Assembly (NCBI RefSeq): GCF_021272205.1
Contig: NZ_JAJSDX010000004.1
Coordinates: 496,001-560,000 of the forward strand
Length of the DNA stretch: 64,000 bases
Direction of reading: 5' to 3'
From: Pantoea sp. Mb-10
GTDB lineage: Bacteria; Pseudomonadota; Gammaproteobacteria; Enterobacterales; Enterobacteriaceae
Positions 56,049 to 64,000 of the stretch are shown one piece after another. The notes under the pieces were generated by a model. It saw only the letters and a list, made by a program, of their open reading frames with translations, was not told the DNA's origin and searched no databases. A program made the position numbers and the translations under genes. How positions within the stretch are numbered: position 1 is the stretch's first letter; the number at the start of each line of letters is the position of its first letter.

Positions 56049-56356
56049 TCAAGCAGGCATTCACATGGGTGATTCTCAGCGCAGCATGGCCGGTTCTGGC
56101 CGCTAGTGAGGCCAGCGCGGGGGCGGCGAAAGCGGCCCGCTGCGTAGCTTGTCACGGTGGCGATGGCAAAAGTGCGGTGCCGATCTATCCGCATCTGGCG
56201 GGACAAAACGCGCCTTACCTTCAGCATGCGCTGCAAGCGTATAAAACCGGCGAGCGCAACGGTGGTCAGGCAGAGGTGATGAAGGCGTTTGTCGCCGGAT
56301 TGAGTGATGAGGATATGGAGGATTTATCGGCGTATTACGCGGCGATGAAGCCCTGA
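56045..56356 (+). CDS. Small periplasmic c-type cytochrome
   Basis: A 103-residue class I cytochrome c. It has a signal peptide (MIKQAFTWVILSAAWPVLA, cleaved near residue 19-20), one haem motif C33-V-A-C36-H37, and a likely distal ligand M79 in QAEVMKAFVAGLSDEDMEDLSAYYA, the pattern of cytochrome c4/c553-like domains. It should be matured in the periplasm by the Ccm system and shuttle electrons; partners are unknown. Its ATG overlaps the tilS stop (ATGA), so translation is coupled to a tRNA-modifying enzyme with no obvious functional link. E. coli has no gene here. Family is clear; role is not. Confidence 0.88.
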   Translation: MIKQAFTWVILSAAWPVLAASEASAGAAKAARCVACHGGDGKSAVPIYPHLAGQNAPYLQHALQAYKTGERNGGQAEVMKAFVAGLSDEDMEDLSAYYAAMKP

Positions 56357-56362
56357 GGGAGA

Positions 56363-56385
56363 AGGCGGGAAGGGACTTCCCGCCT
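56363..56385. terminator. Shared hairpin between cytochrome c and rof
   Basis: Ten-base stem AGGCGGGAAG/CTTCCCGCCT between convergent genes; no U-tract on either side, so at best a weak bidirectional terminator. Confidence 0.45.
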
Positions 56386-56392
56386 GAAGGCG

Positions 56393-56656
56393 CTACTCGT
56401 CTTCGCTGACGATAACGGTGCCGAGCTCAGGATGGCTAAAGCTGGCGATGTGGTCGAGACGCAACTCACGGGACTCGCCGGAGAGATCAACCTGCAGGTA
56501 CTCAACATTTTTCCGTGAGACCATATCAACGGCTTTTGCCTCAAGCCGACTGCCGTTTTTTAACTCCAGCTTCAGCATCCAGTGTCGTTGGCAGGCGAGT
56601 TCGAGGTTGTCGTAGTCATCACAATTGATGGGTTTATAAGCTTCATTCGTCAACAT
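56393..56656 (-). CDS. rof: Rho-binding antiterminator Rof (YaeO)
   Basis: Rof binds Rho and inhibits termination by blocking RNA access to its primary site. The 87-residue protein keeps the E. coli pattern [37 protein letters not shown] core and [19 protein letters not shown], forming a small Sm-like barrel. The ATG overlaps the yaeP end by 14 bases, with GGTGAG upstream, the same yaeP-rof arrangement as in E. coli. Confidence 0.94.
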   Translation of the reverse strand: MLTNEAYKPINCDDYDNLELACQRHWMLKLELKNGSRLEAKAVDMVSRKNVEYLQVDLSGESRELRLDHIASFSHPELGTVIVSEDE

Positions 56657-56843
56657 AATCGCTCACCAATAAGTTTGCAGCAGCGTAGGCTGCCTGTTCC
56701 CTGACAGAAGAGTTTAGCGCAGAATTAGCGGCAATATCATTCAGTGCATTCAGCGCGCAGCCGATTGCGTCTGGCACATAACCCAGATCGCCACTGCCGA
56801 TTTCGGCATATTTTTGGCGAACTAACTCACAATACTTTTGCAC
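56643..56843 (-). CDS. yaeP: UPF0253 family protein YaeP
   Basis: YaeP is a conserved 66-residue protein of unknown function, encoded just before rof. The sequence matches E. coli YaeP over [26 protein letters not shown] and [15 protein letters not shown] choose the GTG at 56841-56843, five bases after AGGAGG, which gives the E. coli length; a GTG six bases upstream lies inside the ribosome site. Overlap with rof suggests co-regulation. Confidence 0.92.
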   Translation of the reverse strand: MQKYCELVRQKYAEIGSGDLGYVPDAIGCALNALNDIAANSALNSSVREQAAYAAANLLVSDYVDE

Positions 56844-56905
56844 GTACACCTCCTCAGCAGAGCATAAATACTCTGGTTGACTGGCGACTATATCACAGGA
56901 TTTTC

Positions 56906-57055
56906 ATGGAAATCAGCCAGCGCATCGGCGCAGCACACGAAGAAAAAAGAGAATGGCCGCCGCGTATGGTACGGCGAAGCGGCACTAAAAAGGAGAAGGC
57001 CATCAAAAGGGGATTTTGCAACAACGCGCTTTGCGCTGGGTCAAACGCAGCATGA
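56906..57055 (+). CDS. Possible 49-codon ORF coupled to arfB
   Basis: This short frame is a weak gene candidate. An AGGA lies five bases before its ATG, and its TGA stop overlaps the arfB ATG by four bases (ATGA), while arfB itself has no Shine-Dalgarno. The 49-residue product is basic with no recognisable domain ([20 protein letters not shown], then several K/R). In E. coli yaeQ occupies the slot upstream of arfB; this is not a yaeQ remnant by eye. It may be a leader ORF that controls arfB translation. Confidence 0.35.
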   Translation: MEISQRIGAAHEEKREWPPRMVRRSGTKKEKAIKRGFCNNALCAGSNAA

Positions 57056-57462
57056 TTGAAATTTCACGTACCGTGCTGCTACCGGACAGCGAAATCGAAA
57101 TTACCGCCATCCGCGCCCAAGGCGCGGGCGGCCAGCATGTGAACAAAGCGTCCACGGCCATTCACCTGCGGTTCGATATACAGGCGTCGTCGCTGCCGCC
57201 GTTTTATAAAACGCGGCTGCTCGAGGCCCGTCACCATTTGATCACGGCGGAAGGCGTGGTGATCATTAAAGCGCAGGAGTACCGCAGCCAGGAGATGAAT
57301 CGCGAGGCGGCTATTCAGCGGCTGATCAATTTGATTCGCGAGCTGACCACCGTAGAGAAAGCGCGGCGGGCCACACGGCCGACGCGTGCGTCTAAAGAGC
57401 GACGACTGGAGGGGAAAACCCGACGCAGCAGCGTTAAAGCCCTGCGCGGGAAAGTGCGCTAA
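57052..57462 (+). CDS. arfB: Alternative ribosome-rescue factor ArfB
   Basis: ArfB (YaeJ) frees ribosomes stalled on truncated mRNA by hydrolysing peptidyl-tRNA. The 136-residue protein has the release-factor GGQ motif in [12 protein letters not shown] and a basic C-terminal tail ([28 protein letters not shown]) that enters the mRNA channel. The ATG at 57052 matches the E. coli N-terminus; upstream codons are not conserved. No Shine-Dalgarno is visible; translation may be coupled to the short ORF ahead. nlpE, next in E. coli, is absent; proS follows convergently. Confidence 0.94.
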   Translation: MIEISRTVLLPDSEIEITAIRAQGAGGQHVNKASTAIHLRFDIQASSLPPFYKTRLLEARHHLITAEGVVIIKAQEYRSQEMNREAAIQRLINLIRELTTVEKARRATRPTRASKERRLEGKTRRSSVKALRGKVR

Positions 57463-57489
57463 AAAAAACGCCTCCCGCAGGAGGCGTTT
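57461..57489 (-). terminator. proS terminator
   Basis: Ten-base stem AAACGCCTCC/GGAGGCGTTT with loop CGCA; on the minus strand it ends in T8. It overlaps the arfB stop region and may serve both genes. Confidence 0.9.
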
Positions 57490-57493
57490 GCCA

Positions 57494-59212
57494 TTACTTG
57501 TTCAGCGCGCGGGTCAGGAAGTCGACGATCTCATGCTGCTTGATCATCTGCTTCTCACTGGCGGCACGGGCCTTGTACTCGATCTCTTGGTTATCGAGGT
57601 TGCGATCGCCGATAACGATGGTGTGCGGCACGCCAATCAGTTCCATATCCGCGAACATCACGCCCGGACGCTCTTTACGATCGTCCAGAATCACGTCAAC
57701 GCCTTTGGCGCGCAGTTCGTTATACAGGCTCTCGGCCAGCTCTTTCACGCGGAAAGATTTGTGCATGTTCATGGGCAGAATCGCCACTTCAAACGGCGCC
57801 AGCGCCGCTGGCCAAATAATACCGCGCTCGTCGTGATTCTGCTCAATGGCGGCAGCCACCACGCGCGTGATACCAATGCCGTAGCAGCCCATGGTCATGA
57901 TCTGGTTGCGGCCATCTTCGCCCTGCACCGCAGCTTTCATCGCGTCAGAATATTTGGTGCCGAGCTGGAAAATATGGCCGACTTCAATACCGCGTTTGAT
58001 CTGCAGTACGCCTTTGCCATCCGGGCTAGGATCGCCTTCTACGACGTTACGAATATCTTCAACGCGCGGTTCGGGCAGATCGCGGCCCCAGTTGATGCCA
58101 GCAAAATGCTGACCATCAATGTTTGCGCCCGCGGCGAAGTCGCTCATTTTGGCCACGGTGCGATCGGCGACGATCGGCATGGTTAATCCCACTGGGCCCA
58201 GCGAGCCAAAACCGGCACCGATTACGGCGCGGATCGCTTCTTCACTGGCCATCTCCAGTGGCGCAGCAACAATATCCAGATGCTCCGCCTTGATTTCATT
58301 GAGTTCGTGATCGCCGCGCACCAGCAGGGCAACCAGCGCGTGACCACTCTCTTCTGCGCCTTTCACGATCAGCGTTTTCACGGTTTTCTCAACCGGAATC
58401 TGATGCTGCTCGACCAGTTCCGCAATGGTTTTGGCATGTGGGGTGGCAAACTGCGTCATCGCCTGGGTGGCCGCGGCACGTTCACCGGCAGGCGCGACCG
58501 CTTCCGCTTTCTCAATGTTGGCCGCGTAATCGGACTCGGTAGAGAAGATCACATCGTCTTCACCGCTCTGCGCCAGCACCTGGAACTCATGCGAACCGCT
58601 GCCGCCAATGGAGCCGGTGTCCGCCTGAACCGCACGGAAGTCCAGCCCCATGCGGCTGAAGCTTTGGCTGTAGGCGCGATACATCGCATCATAGGTTTCC
58701 TGCAGTGATTCCTGCGAGGTATGGAACGAGTACGCATCTTTCATGATGAACTCGCGTGAACGCATGACGCCAAAACGCGGGCGCACTTCGTCGCGGAATT
58801 TGGTCTGAATCTGGTACAGATTCAGCGGCAGCTGTTTGTACGAGCTCAGTTCGTTACGGATGAGATCGGTGATCACTTCTTCGTGCGTGGGACCCAGCAC
58901 GAAAGGGCGCTCGTGGCGATCTTTAATGCGCAGCAGCTCCGGGCCATACTGTTCCCAACGGCCGCTCTCTTCCCACAGGTCAGCAGGCTGAACCACCGGC
59001 ATGGCAATCTCGATAGCACCGGCGTTATTCATCTCTTCGCGCACGATGTTTTCAACTTTTCGCAGCACGCGCATGCCGGTTGGCAGCCAGGTATAAAGTC
59101 CAGAAGCCAGTTTGCGGATCATCCCGGCGCGCAGCATCAGCTGGTGGCTAATGACTTCCGCATCGGAAGGCGTCTCCTTAAGGGTGGAGAGCAGATATTG
59201 AGTAGTACGCAT
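57494..59212 (-). CDS. proS: Prolyl-tRNA synthetase
   Basis: ProS charges tRNA-Pro and hydrolyses Ala-tRNA-Pro. The 572-residue protein, the E. coli length, is a class II bacterial-type enzyme: motif 1/2 region with [19 protein letters not shown] and [21 protein letters not shown], an editing (INS) domain of about 180 residues between motifs 2 and 3 (near 225-400), motif 3 [13 protein letters not shown], and a C-terminal anticodon domain. It is a single unit with its own terminator, upstream of a gap before trmO. Confidence 0.98.
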   Translation of the reverse strand: MRTTQYLLSTLKETPSDAEVISHQLMLRAGMIRKLASGLYTWLPTGMRVLRKVENIVREEMNNAGAIEIAMPVVQPADLWEESGRWEQYGPELLRIKDRHERPFVLGPTHEEVITDLIRNELSSYKQLPLNLYQIQTKFRDEVRPRFGVMRSREFIMKDAYSFHTSQESLQETYDAMYRAYSQSFSRMGLDFRAVQADTGSIGGSGSHEFQVLAQSGEDDVIFSTESDYAANIEKAEAVAPAGERAAATQAMTQFATPHAKTIAELVEQHQIPVEKTVKTLIVKGAEESGHALVALLVRGDHELNEIKAEHLDIVAAPLEMASEEAIRAVIGAGFGSLGPVGLTMPIVADRTVAKMSDFAAGANIDGQHFAGINWGRDLPEPRVEDIRNVVEGDPSPDGKGVLQIKRGIEVGHIFQLGTKYSDAMKAAVQGEDGRNQIMTMGCYGIGITRVVAAAIEQNHDERGIIWPAALAPFEVAILPMNMHKSFRVKELAESLYNELRAKGVDVILDDRKERPGVMFADMELIGVPHTIVIGDRNLDNQEIEYKARAASEKQMIKQHEIVDFLTRALNK

Positions 59213-59281
59213 TGATTACGATTCCAGTTGTACGGAAGGATACGAACGAAAAATTTGCTGGCGGCTAGTGTACCAGCGAGA

Positions 59282-60010
59282 TCAATCACTCAAAAGCTTG
59301 TTTTCGCGCGGGTCCAGGGCGATCACTTCCGTGCCGCGATCGTCGATGCGCCAGCGCACGTTAAAGTCGAGCAGCCAGGCGGCATACTCACGCTCCTGCG
59401 TTTCGCCTTTTCGGTAGGCGGGGCGGGGATCCTGCGCCAGAACCTCACTGATAAAACGCGCCAGATGCGGATGGGTGTGCTGCTGCTGCTGTAGCTGACT
59501 CTGCGCCAGCGCCGAGAAACGTACCGGCATGCTGGCATCCGGTGCGTGCTGCGCAAAGCCCGCGCGCGCGTCTGGCAGGGCTTCGGCAAACGGCAGATAA
59601 GGCTTAATATCTACCACTGGCGTGCCGTCCACCAGATCCAGGCTGCCGAGTTGCAAAATCACCTGCTGTTTGTCACAGCGAATGCCTTTCAGCTCAACCA
59701 ACGACATACCGATCGGATTTGGGCGGAAGGTTGAGCGCGTGGCGAATACGCCCATGCGCGCATTTCCCCCCAAGCGCGGTGGGCGCACGGTGGGCCGCCA
59801 GCCGCCCGCTTGGGTTTGATGAAACACAAACAGCACCCACAGATGACTGAACGCCTCCAGCCCGCGCACGGCTTCCGGCTGGTTATACGGCGGCAGCAAA
59901 TGCAACTCGCCACCGCCGTCTTGCACCAAGCCGGGCTGGCGCGGCACCGCGAATTTCTCTTTCCACGGGGAATGAATCACGCCGATTTGCGCAAAGGCAA
60001 AGTCGCTCAT
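59282..60010 (-). CDS. trmO: tRNA (N6-threonylcarbamoyladenosine-N6) methyltransferase TrmO
   Basis: TrmO methylates t6A37 in tRNA-Thr to m6t6A using SAM. The 242-residue protein is the TsaA/YaeB family: IGVIHSPWKEKFAVPRQPGL, GLEAFSHLWVLFVFHQ, RPPRLGGNARMGVFATRSTFRPNPIGMS and the C-terminal VLAQDPRPAYRKG. Its start overlaps the rcsF stop by four bases (ATGA), as in E. coli, so the two are co-translated despite unrelated roles. Confidence 0.96.
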   Translation of the reverse strand: MSDFAFAQIGVIHSPWKEKFAVPRQPGLVQDGGGELHLLPPYNQPEAVRGLEAFSHLWVLFVFHQTQAGGWRPTVRPPRLGGNARMGVFATRSTFRPNPIGMSLVELKGIRCDKQQVILQLGSLDLVDGTPVVDIKPYLPFAEALPDARAGFAQHAPDASMPVRFSALAQSQLQQQQHTHPHLARFISEVLAQDPRPAYRKGETQEREYAAWLLDFNVRWRIDDRGTEVIALDPRENKLLSD

Positions 60011-60408
60011 TGATTAGAGACTTTCAGCGCTGAGCCCTGACAAACGGCTTGGCGGTAGCAGCCCGGCGTGCTGGAGACGATTTCGCATTTGTGCAGCAAC
60101 ACGGCGTTGGCTTTCATTCCTGCGGCTTTGATCTGCAGGCGTTTACGCGCGGTATTCATGTTCGGGGGCGAATCCTGATTGCTGCTCTGGCAGTCTTCCG
60201 CGGACACCTCGCCGAGATCGCGGAATGGGTTGCTCACGAGCGCAGTCGCGTCGGTATAAATTTTAACCGGGGCCGGTCGCGTGGCAGGCTTACGCTGTGG
60301 TTCGCTGGATGAATGCTGCGGACGAACGGGGGCACTGCTTATGGGGTGATATTCATGAACGCACCCGGTTAGCATTAATGCTAACAAGCAGAGCGGTAAA
60401 AAGCGCAT
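60007..60408 (-). CDS. rcsF: Rcs stress-sensor outer-membrane lipoprotein RcsF
   Basis: RcsF senses envelope damage, is displayed through BamA and barrel proteins, and triggers the Rcs phosphorelay through IgaA. The 133-residue precursor has a lipoprotein signal with lipobox LTGC (C16), a proline-rich linker, and a folded domain with four cysteines in SAEDCQSSNQDS, LLHKCEIVS, PGCYRQAVCQG, which form two non-consecutive disulphides in E. coli. The ATG at 60406-60408 has GAGGATG ahead; a seven-codon extension is not used. It sits with bamA and lpx genes in the same window. Confidence 0.96.
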   Translation of the reverse strand: MRFLPLCLLALMLTGCVHEYHPISSAPVRPQHSSSEPQRKPATRPAPVKIYTDATALVSNPFRDLGEVSAEDCQSSNQDSPPNMNTARKRLQIKAAGMKANAVLLHKCEIVSSTPGCYRQAVCQGSALKVSNQ

Positions 60409-60546
60409 GGCAACATCCTCATATGGCAAAAAGTGGCGTTATTGAAACAAGGACGGGATTAAATAACAAGTCAGCGGCATAAGCCAAATTTTTCGCGCGG
60501 TTATGCCGCTGACAGCACGGAAGGCGCGGCTGGGGAAGCCAAACCC

Positions 60547-60574
60547 ATAAAAAAGGGCAGCCTGAGCTGCCCAA
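60547..60574 (-). terminator. metNIQ terminator
   Basis: GGGCAGC/GCTGCCC stem with loop CTGA; on the minus strand followed by T6. It ends the metN-metI-metQ operon. Confidence 0.92.
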
Positions 60575-60589
60575 TGGCGTAAAAGGAGA

Positions 60590-61405
60590 TTACCAACCTT
60601 TTACCGCGCCACCGTTGAAGATTTTGTTTGCGGCTTCAGCGACTTCATCAGACTGATAGGCCTGAACAAATTTCTTCACGTTTTCCGCGTCTTTATTATC
60701 TTCGCGGCTAACCAGCAGGTTAACGTAAGGCGAATCTTTATCTTCGACAAAGATGCCGTCTTTAGCTGGCGTCAGGCCAATCTGGCTGGCATAGGTGGTG
60801 TTAATGACGGCAAGCGCAATCTGCTGGTCGTCCAGAGAGCGCGGCAGCTGCGGCGCTTCCAGCTCAACAATCTTCAGGTTCTTGGGATTTTCCACGATAT
60901 CCAGTGAGGTCGGCAGCAGGCCCACGCCATCTTTCAACTTGATCAGGCCCACTTTCTGCAGCAGCAGCAGTGAACGGCCCAGATTGGTAGGATCGTTCGG
61001 GATAGCAATCTGCGCACCGTTCTGCAGCTCATCCAGCGATTTGATTTTCTTGGAGTAGCCCGCGATCGGGTAAACGAAGGTGTTGCCAACCGGTACCAGC
61101 TTGTAACCACGATCCTTGATTTGCTGATCGAGGTACGGCTTGTGCTGGAACGCATTCACATCGATATCGCCTTTGCTTAACGCTTCGTTTGGCAGCACGT
61201 AATCGTTGAAGGTCACCAGTTCAACATCCAGGTTGTACTTCTCTTTGGCCACTTTAACTGCGGTTTCCGCGACCTGCTGCTCCGCGCCCACGATGACGCC
61301 AACCTTAATATGATTTGGATCTTTGGCTTTTTGATCGCATCCAGCCAGCGCGATAGCGCCAATCAGAGCACCCACAGCGGCAATCTTTTTAAATGTAAAA
61401 GACAT
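60590..61405 (-). CDS. metQ: Methionine-binding lipoprotein MetQ
   Basis: MetQ binds L- and D-methionine in the periplasm and feeds MetNI. The 271-residue precursor, the E. coli length, has a lipobox LAGC (C23) and the family sequence KVGVIVGAEQQVAE, FNDYVLPNEALSKGDIDVNAFQHKPYLD and VINTTYASQIGLTPAKDG. It is the last gene of the metNIQ operon, 37 bases after metI, and ends at an intrinsic terminator. Confidence 0.97.
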   Translation of the reverse strand: MSFTFKKIAAVGALIGAIALAGCDQKAKDPNHIKVGVIVGAEQQVAETAVKVAKEKYNLDVELVTFNDYVLPNEALSKGDIDVNAFQHKPYLDQQIKDRGYKLVPVGNTFVYPIAGYSKKIKSLDELQNGAQIAIPNDPTNLGRSLLLLQKVGLIKLKDGVGLLPTSLDIVENPKNLKIVELEAPQLPRSLDDQQIALAVINTTYASQIGLTPAKDGIFVEDKDSPYVNLLVSREDNKDAENVKKFVQAYQSDEVAEAANKIFNGGAVKGW

Positions 61406-61442
61406 ATCCCTTCCTTAATAGAGGAGTATCGACGTTGTTAAC

Positions 61443-62096
61443 TTATTTATGGGACACAGCACGCACGATGCGGTCACCACAGAACTGTATGACATACACC
61501 AGTACAACCAGCAAAATCAGCACGGTATTCATTACGGTAGCGTTATAGCCGATGTAACCATACTGATAGCCTATTTGACCCAAGCCGCCTGCACCCACCG
61601 CGCCACCCATCGCCGAGTAGCCCACCAGGGTAATCAGCGTAATGGTTGCGGCATTGACCAGCCCCGGCAGCGCTTCAGGCAGCAGCACTTTACGGATGAT
61701 CTGCAGCGGTGCCGCACCCATGGCGCGTGATGCCTCAATCAGACCCGTTGGCAGCTCCAGCAGCGCGTTTTCTACCATACGGGCAATGAAAGGCGCGGCG
61801 CCAACGGTGAGGGGCACAATGGCCGCTTGCAGACCAATCGACGTGCCGACGATGGCCCGCGTAAAGGGAATCATCCACACCAATAAGATAATGAACGGGA
61901 TTGAGCGGAAGATATTCACTACCGCGGACAGCACGCGATACAGGGCTGTATTGGCCAAAATTTGGCCTGGGCGAGTGACGTAGAGCAAAACGCCGACTGG
62001 CAAACCGAGTACAAAACCAAAAAAGCCGGAGACAAAGGTCATCATCAGCGTTTCCCAGACGCCGCGCGTCAGTAACCACATCATCGCTTCAGACAT
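61443..62096 (-). CDS. metI: Methionine importer permease MetI
   Basis: MetI is the inner-membrane channel of the methionine importer. The 217-residue protein has five hydrophobic segments and the EAA loop [25 protein letters not shown] that contacts MetN. It overlaps metN by eight bases upstream and is followed by metQ, so the importer is one transcription unit. Confidence 0.97.
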   Translation of the reverse strand: MSEAMMWLLTRGVWETLMMTFVSGFFGFVLGLPVGVLLYVTRPGQILANTALYRVLSAVVNIFRSIPFIILLVWMIPFTRAIVGTSIGLQAAIVPLTVGAAPFIARMVENALLELPTGLIEASRAMGAAPLQIIRKVLLPEALPGLVNAATITLITLVGYSAMGGAVGAGGLGQIGYQYGYIGYNATVMNTVLILLVVLVYVIQFCGDRIVRAVSHK

Positions 62097-63120
62097 AACC
62101 CAATACCTCTACTTTCACATGATTTTCCTGCAGCCACGCAATGGCAGCCTGTGTATCTGGCGCGCTGCCGTGCATCTCCGCCAGCATAATGCCGAACTTG
62201 ACGCCACCGGCGTAGTCCATCTGCGCGCTAATAATATTGTTATTGACGTTGTAGCGTCGCGCGACTTCAGACAACAGCGGCGCATCGACCGATTTTCCCG
62301 TGAACTCCAGGCGCAGCAAGGGCACGCTCTGCGCTGAGGCCGTCGCGGCCATGCGCTGTTGGTAATCTTCTGGAATATCCAGATGCAGCGTTGACTGAAT
62401 AAACTGCTGCGCCAGCGGCGTTTTCGGGTGCGAGAACACTTCGCTCACGCTGTCTTTTTCAATCAATTCCCCGTGGCTGATCACCGCGACCTGATCGCAA
62501 ATGCGCTTAACCACATCCATTTCGTGCGTGATCAGCAGAACGGTGATACCAAGACGGCGATTAATATCTTTGAGCAATTCAAGAATCGAGCGCGTGGTGG
62601 CGGGATCGAGTGCGCTAGTGGCTTCATCGCACAGCAGCACTTTGGGGTTGCTGGCCAAGGCGCGGGCAATCGCCACGCGCTGCTTCTGACCGCCCGAGAG
62701 GTTAGCCGGCCAGCTGTCATGCTTGTCCGCCAAGCCAACCAGCTCCAGTAACTCGGTGACGCGCTGTTTGATCTGAGCGCGTGACAAATTGCCCAGCTCA
62801 AGCGGCAGCGCCACGTTGCCAGAAACGGTGCGTGAGTTCATCAGATTAAAATGCTGGAAGATCATGCCAATCTGACGACGCGCCAGCGTAAGCTGACTGG
62901 ATGAAAGGGCGGTGAGATCCTGACCGTCCACTAACACGCGGCCCGAGGTGGGGCGCTCTAATAGATTGACGCAGCGAATCAACGTGCTCTTACCCGCTCC
63001 AGATGAGCCGATAACGCCATAAATCTGTCCAGCAGGAACGTGCAAGCTAACGTTTGACAACGCTTGTACAGTTCGGGAACCTTGCTGAAACACTTTGGTG
63101 ATATTTTCGAGTTTAATCAT
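62089..63120 (-). CDS. metN: Methionine importer ATPase MetN
   Basis: MetN energises methionine uptake. The 343-residue protein has Walker [10 protein letters not shown], signature LSGGQKQR, Walker [13 protein letters not shown], and the C-terminal NIL/C2 domain (about 265-343) that binds methionine and inhibits transport when the cell is full. The operon start faces gmhB; MetJ boxes lie 83-98 bases before the ATG, so methionine repression is expected. Confidence 0.97.
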   Translation of the reverse strand: MIKLENITKVFQQGSRTVQALSNVSLHVPAGQIYGVIGSSGAGKSTLIRCVNLLERPTSGRVLVDGQDLTALSSSQLTLARRQIGMIFQHFNLMNSRTVSGNVALPLELGNLSRAQIKQRVTELLELVGLADKHDSWPANLSGGQKQRVAIARALASNPKVLLCDEATSALDPATTRSILELLKDINRRLGITVLLITHEMDVVKRICDQVAVISHGELIEKDSVSEVFSHPKTPLAQQFIQSTLHLDIPEDYQQRMAATASAQSVPLLRLEFTGKSVDAPLLSEVARRYNVNNNIISAQMDYAGGVKFGIMLAEMHGSAPDTQAAIAWLQENHVKVEVLGYV

Positions 63121-63202
63121 TAGTTTAATTGTTATCGCAATGCGTTTTCCGTGGTGTGTCGGCTTTCACCCAGCCACGCTGTGTGAAATTTGAATGGATG
63201 GT

Positions 63203-63218
63203 AAGGCATCCAGACGGC
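63203..63218. promoter_or_regulatory. MetJ operator (two met boxes) before metN
   Basis: AGGCATCC and AGACGGCT are adjacent eight-base units with five and seven matches to the AGACGTCT met box. Two tandem boxes are the minimum for MetJ binding with S-adenosylmethionine. The site lies in the metN/gmhB divergent gap, on the metN side. Confidence 0.6.
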
Positions 63219-63308
63219 TAAATCAATCGAAGTCAATCAATCTGCCATTCTCTCGTTCAACGCAATCATGCGATACTGTGCAGCATTATTTGCAGCAGGA
63301 GTTTTTAC

Positions 63309-63869
63309 GTGGCGAACAAAGTCCCGGCTATATTTCTCGATCGTGATGGCACCCTGAATGTCGATCACGGCTATGTTCATGAAATCGATAATTTTGAGTT
63401 TATCGACGACACCATTGAGGCGCTGCAAGCGCTGAAAAAGATGGGTTTCGCGCTGGTATTGGTCACCAATCAATCTGGCATTGCGCGGGGCATGTACTCT
63501 GAAGATCAGTTTATGCAGCTTACGGAGTGGATGGATTGGTCATTGGCCGATCGCGATGTGGATCTGGATGGCATCTATTTCTGTCCACATCTGCCTGATG
63601 CCAAGGTCGAGGCCTATCGCCAGCAGTGTGATTGTCGGAAACCGCAGCCAGGCATGCTGCTCTCTGCGCAGCAGGAATTGAATATCGACATGGCTGCTTC
63701 TTATATGGTGGGCGATAAGCTGGAAGATATGCAGGCTGCATTGGCCGCTGGCGTCGGCACAAAAGTGCTGGTGCGCACCGGTAAACCGGTGACAGAAGAG
63801 GGCGAGGCAGCCGCAGATTGGGTGATTGATAGCCTCGCGGATCTACCTGCACGCCTTAAAAAGGGCTAA
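63309..63869 (+). CDS. gmhB: D-glycero-D-manno-heptose 1,7-bisphosphate phosphatase
   Basis: GmhB removes the C7 phosphate from heptose bisphosphate for ADP-heptose and LPS core synthesis. The 186-residue HAD-family protein has FLDRDGT with catalytic D11 and D13, the zinc-binding CPHLPDAKV...CDCRKP insert, and [12 protein letters not shown]. It starts at GTG (63309-63311) with AGGAG upstream, as in E. coli. It is the last gene before the rRNA promoter, with which it shares no terminator that I can see. Confidence 0.96.
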   Translation: MANKVPAIFLDRDGTLNVDHGYVHEIDNFEFIDDTIEALQALKKMGFALVLVTNQSGIARGMYSEDQFMQLTEWMDWSLADRDVDLDGIYFCPHLPDAKVEAYRQQCDCRKPQPGMLLSAQQELNIDMAASYMVGDKLEDMQAALAAGVGTKVLVRTGKPVTEEGEAAADWVIDSLADLPARLKKG

Positions 63870-63887
63870 AACAGGGCGATTAGCTCA

Positions 63888-63960
63888 AATTATAAGCGAA
63901 CGATAAAAAAGTTTAAATTTGCACTTGCGCTTCCTCAGACTCGCCCTATAATGCGCCACC
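63888..63960 (+). promoter_or_regulatory. rRNA operon P1 promoter with UP element
   Basis: TTGCGC (63925-63930), a 16-base spacer and TATAAT (63947-63952) followed by GCGCCACCACTGA is the classic rrn P1 layout. An A/T-rich UP element lies at 63888-63920. The GC-rich discriminator predicts ppGpp/DksA inhibition. Transcription should start near 63959 and a 16S gene should follow beyond the window, as rrnH follows gmhB in E. coli. Confidence 0.9.
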
Positions 63961-64000
63961 ACTGAGACGGCAAAGCGGCAACGCAGACGGCTCAGCAGGG

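Noticed and set aside
56877..57059. 60-codon TTG-start frame overlapping arfB
   Set aside because: No ribosome site and a TTG start; the neighbouring frame from ATG 56906 has an AGGA and a cleaner ATGA overlap.
63960..64000. 16S rRNA gene
   Set aside because: Only the promoter and the beginning of the leader are inside the window; the mature 16S start is not reached.

Overview
The window is a continuous stretch of enterobacterial core chromosome, without prophage, insertion sequence, CRISPR array or genomic island. Gene order (hpt ... panDCB, folK, pcnB, dksA, mrcB, fhuCDB, hemL, erpA, dgt, degP, glnD, rpsB-tsf-pyrH-frr-dxr, the uppS-to-accA envelope/lipid cluster, ldcC, tilS, proS, metNIQ, gmhB, rRNA promoter) matches the E. 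coli K-12 3-5 minute region very closely. Protein divergence from E. coli, the high G+C content, and the set of missing and extra genes suggest another family of Enterobacterales, most likely Erwiniaceae (Pantoea/Erwinia-like). That assignment is inference from synteny, not from a search.

Layout. 1-2135: end of hpt and the YadGH ABC exporter. 2189-9305: minus-strand genes for pantothenate (panB-panC-panD), folate (folK), RNA polyadenylation (pcnB, starting at the rare codon ATT), tRNA-Asp modification (gluQ), the ppGpp co-regulator dksA, then thpR-sfsA. 9363-18358: hrpB, mrcB (PBP1b with an expanded poly-glutamine tail) and a Fur-boxed fhuC-fhuD-fhuB importer that lacks the usual fhuA receptor gene. 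18405-26632: hemL, erpA, an unrecognised small secreted protein, btuF-mtn, dgt, degP and cdaR. 26703-31819: yaeH, dapD, glnD and map on the minus strand.

32135-51903 is a plus-strand growth block: ribosomal protein S2 with its autoregulatory leader, EF-Ts, UMP kinase, ribosome recycling factor, isoprenoid steps (dxr, uppS), phospholipid (cdsA), the envelope protease rseP, outer-membrane assembly (bamA, skp), lipid A (lpxD, fabZ, lpxA, lpxB), then rnhB, dnaE and accA. Tight spacing and overlaps link precursor supply, lipid A synthesis and outer-membrane assembly. 52065-60408: ldcC, yaeR, tilS with an overlapping c-type cytochrome gene, rof/yaeP, arfB (apparently coupled to a 49-codon upstream ORF), proS, and rcsF-trmO. 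60590-63120: the metNIQ methionine importer with MetJ boxes. 63309-63869: gmhB. The last 110 bases are a strong rRNA P1 promoter with an A/T-rich UP element; the 16S gene lies beyond the window.

Compared with the E. coli order, can, fhuA, clcA, yadS, yaeI, yaeQ and nlpE are absent from their usual slots. Additions are the secreted protein at 20288-20539, the cytochrome c at 56045-56356 and the small ORF before arfB. I found no convincing novel multi-gene system. The points most worth checking are the receptor-less fhu operon, the tilS-cytochrome coupling, the arfB upstream ORF, the poly-Q repeat of PBP1b and several structured intergenic regions.
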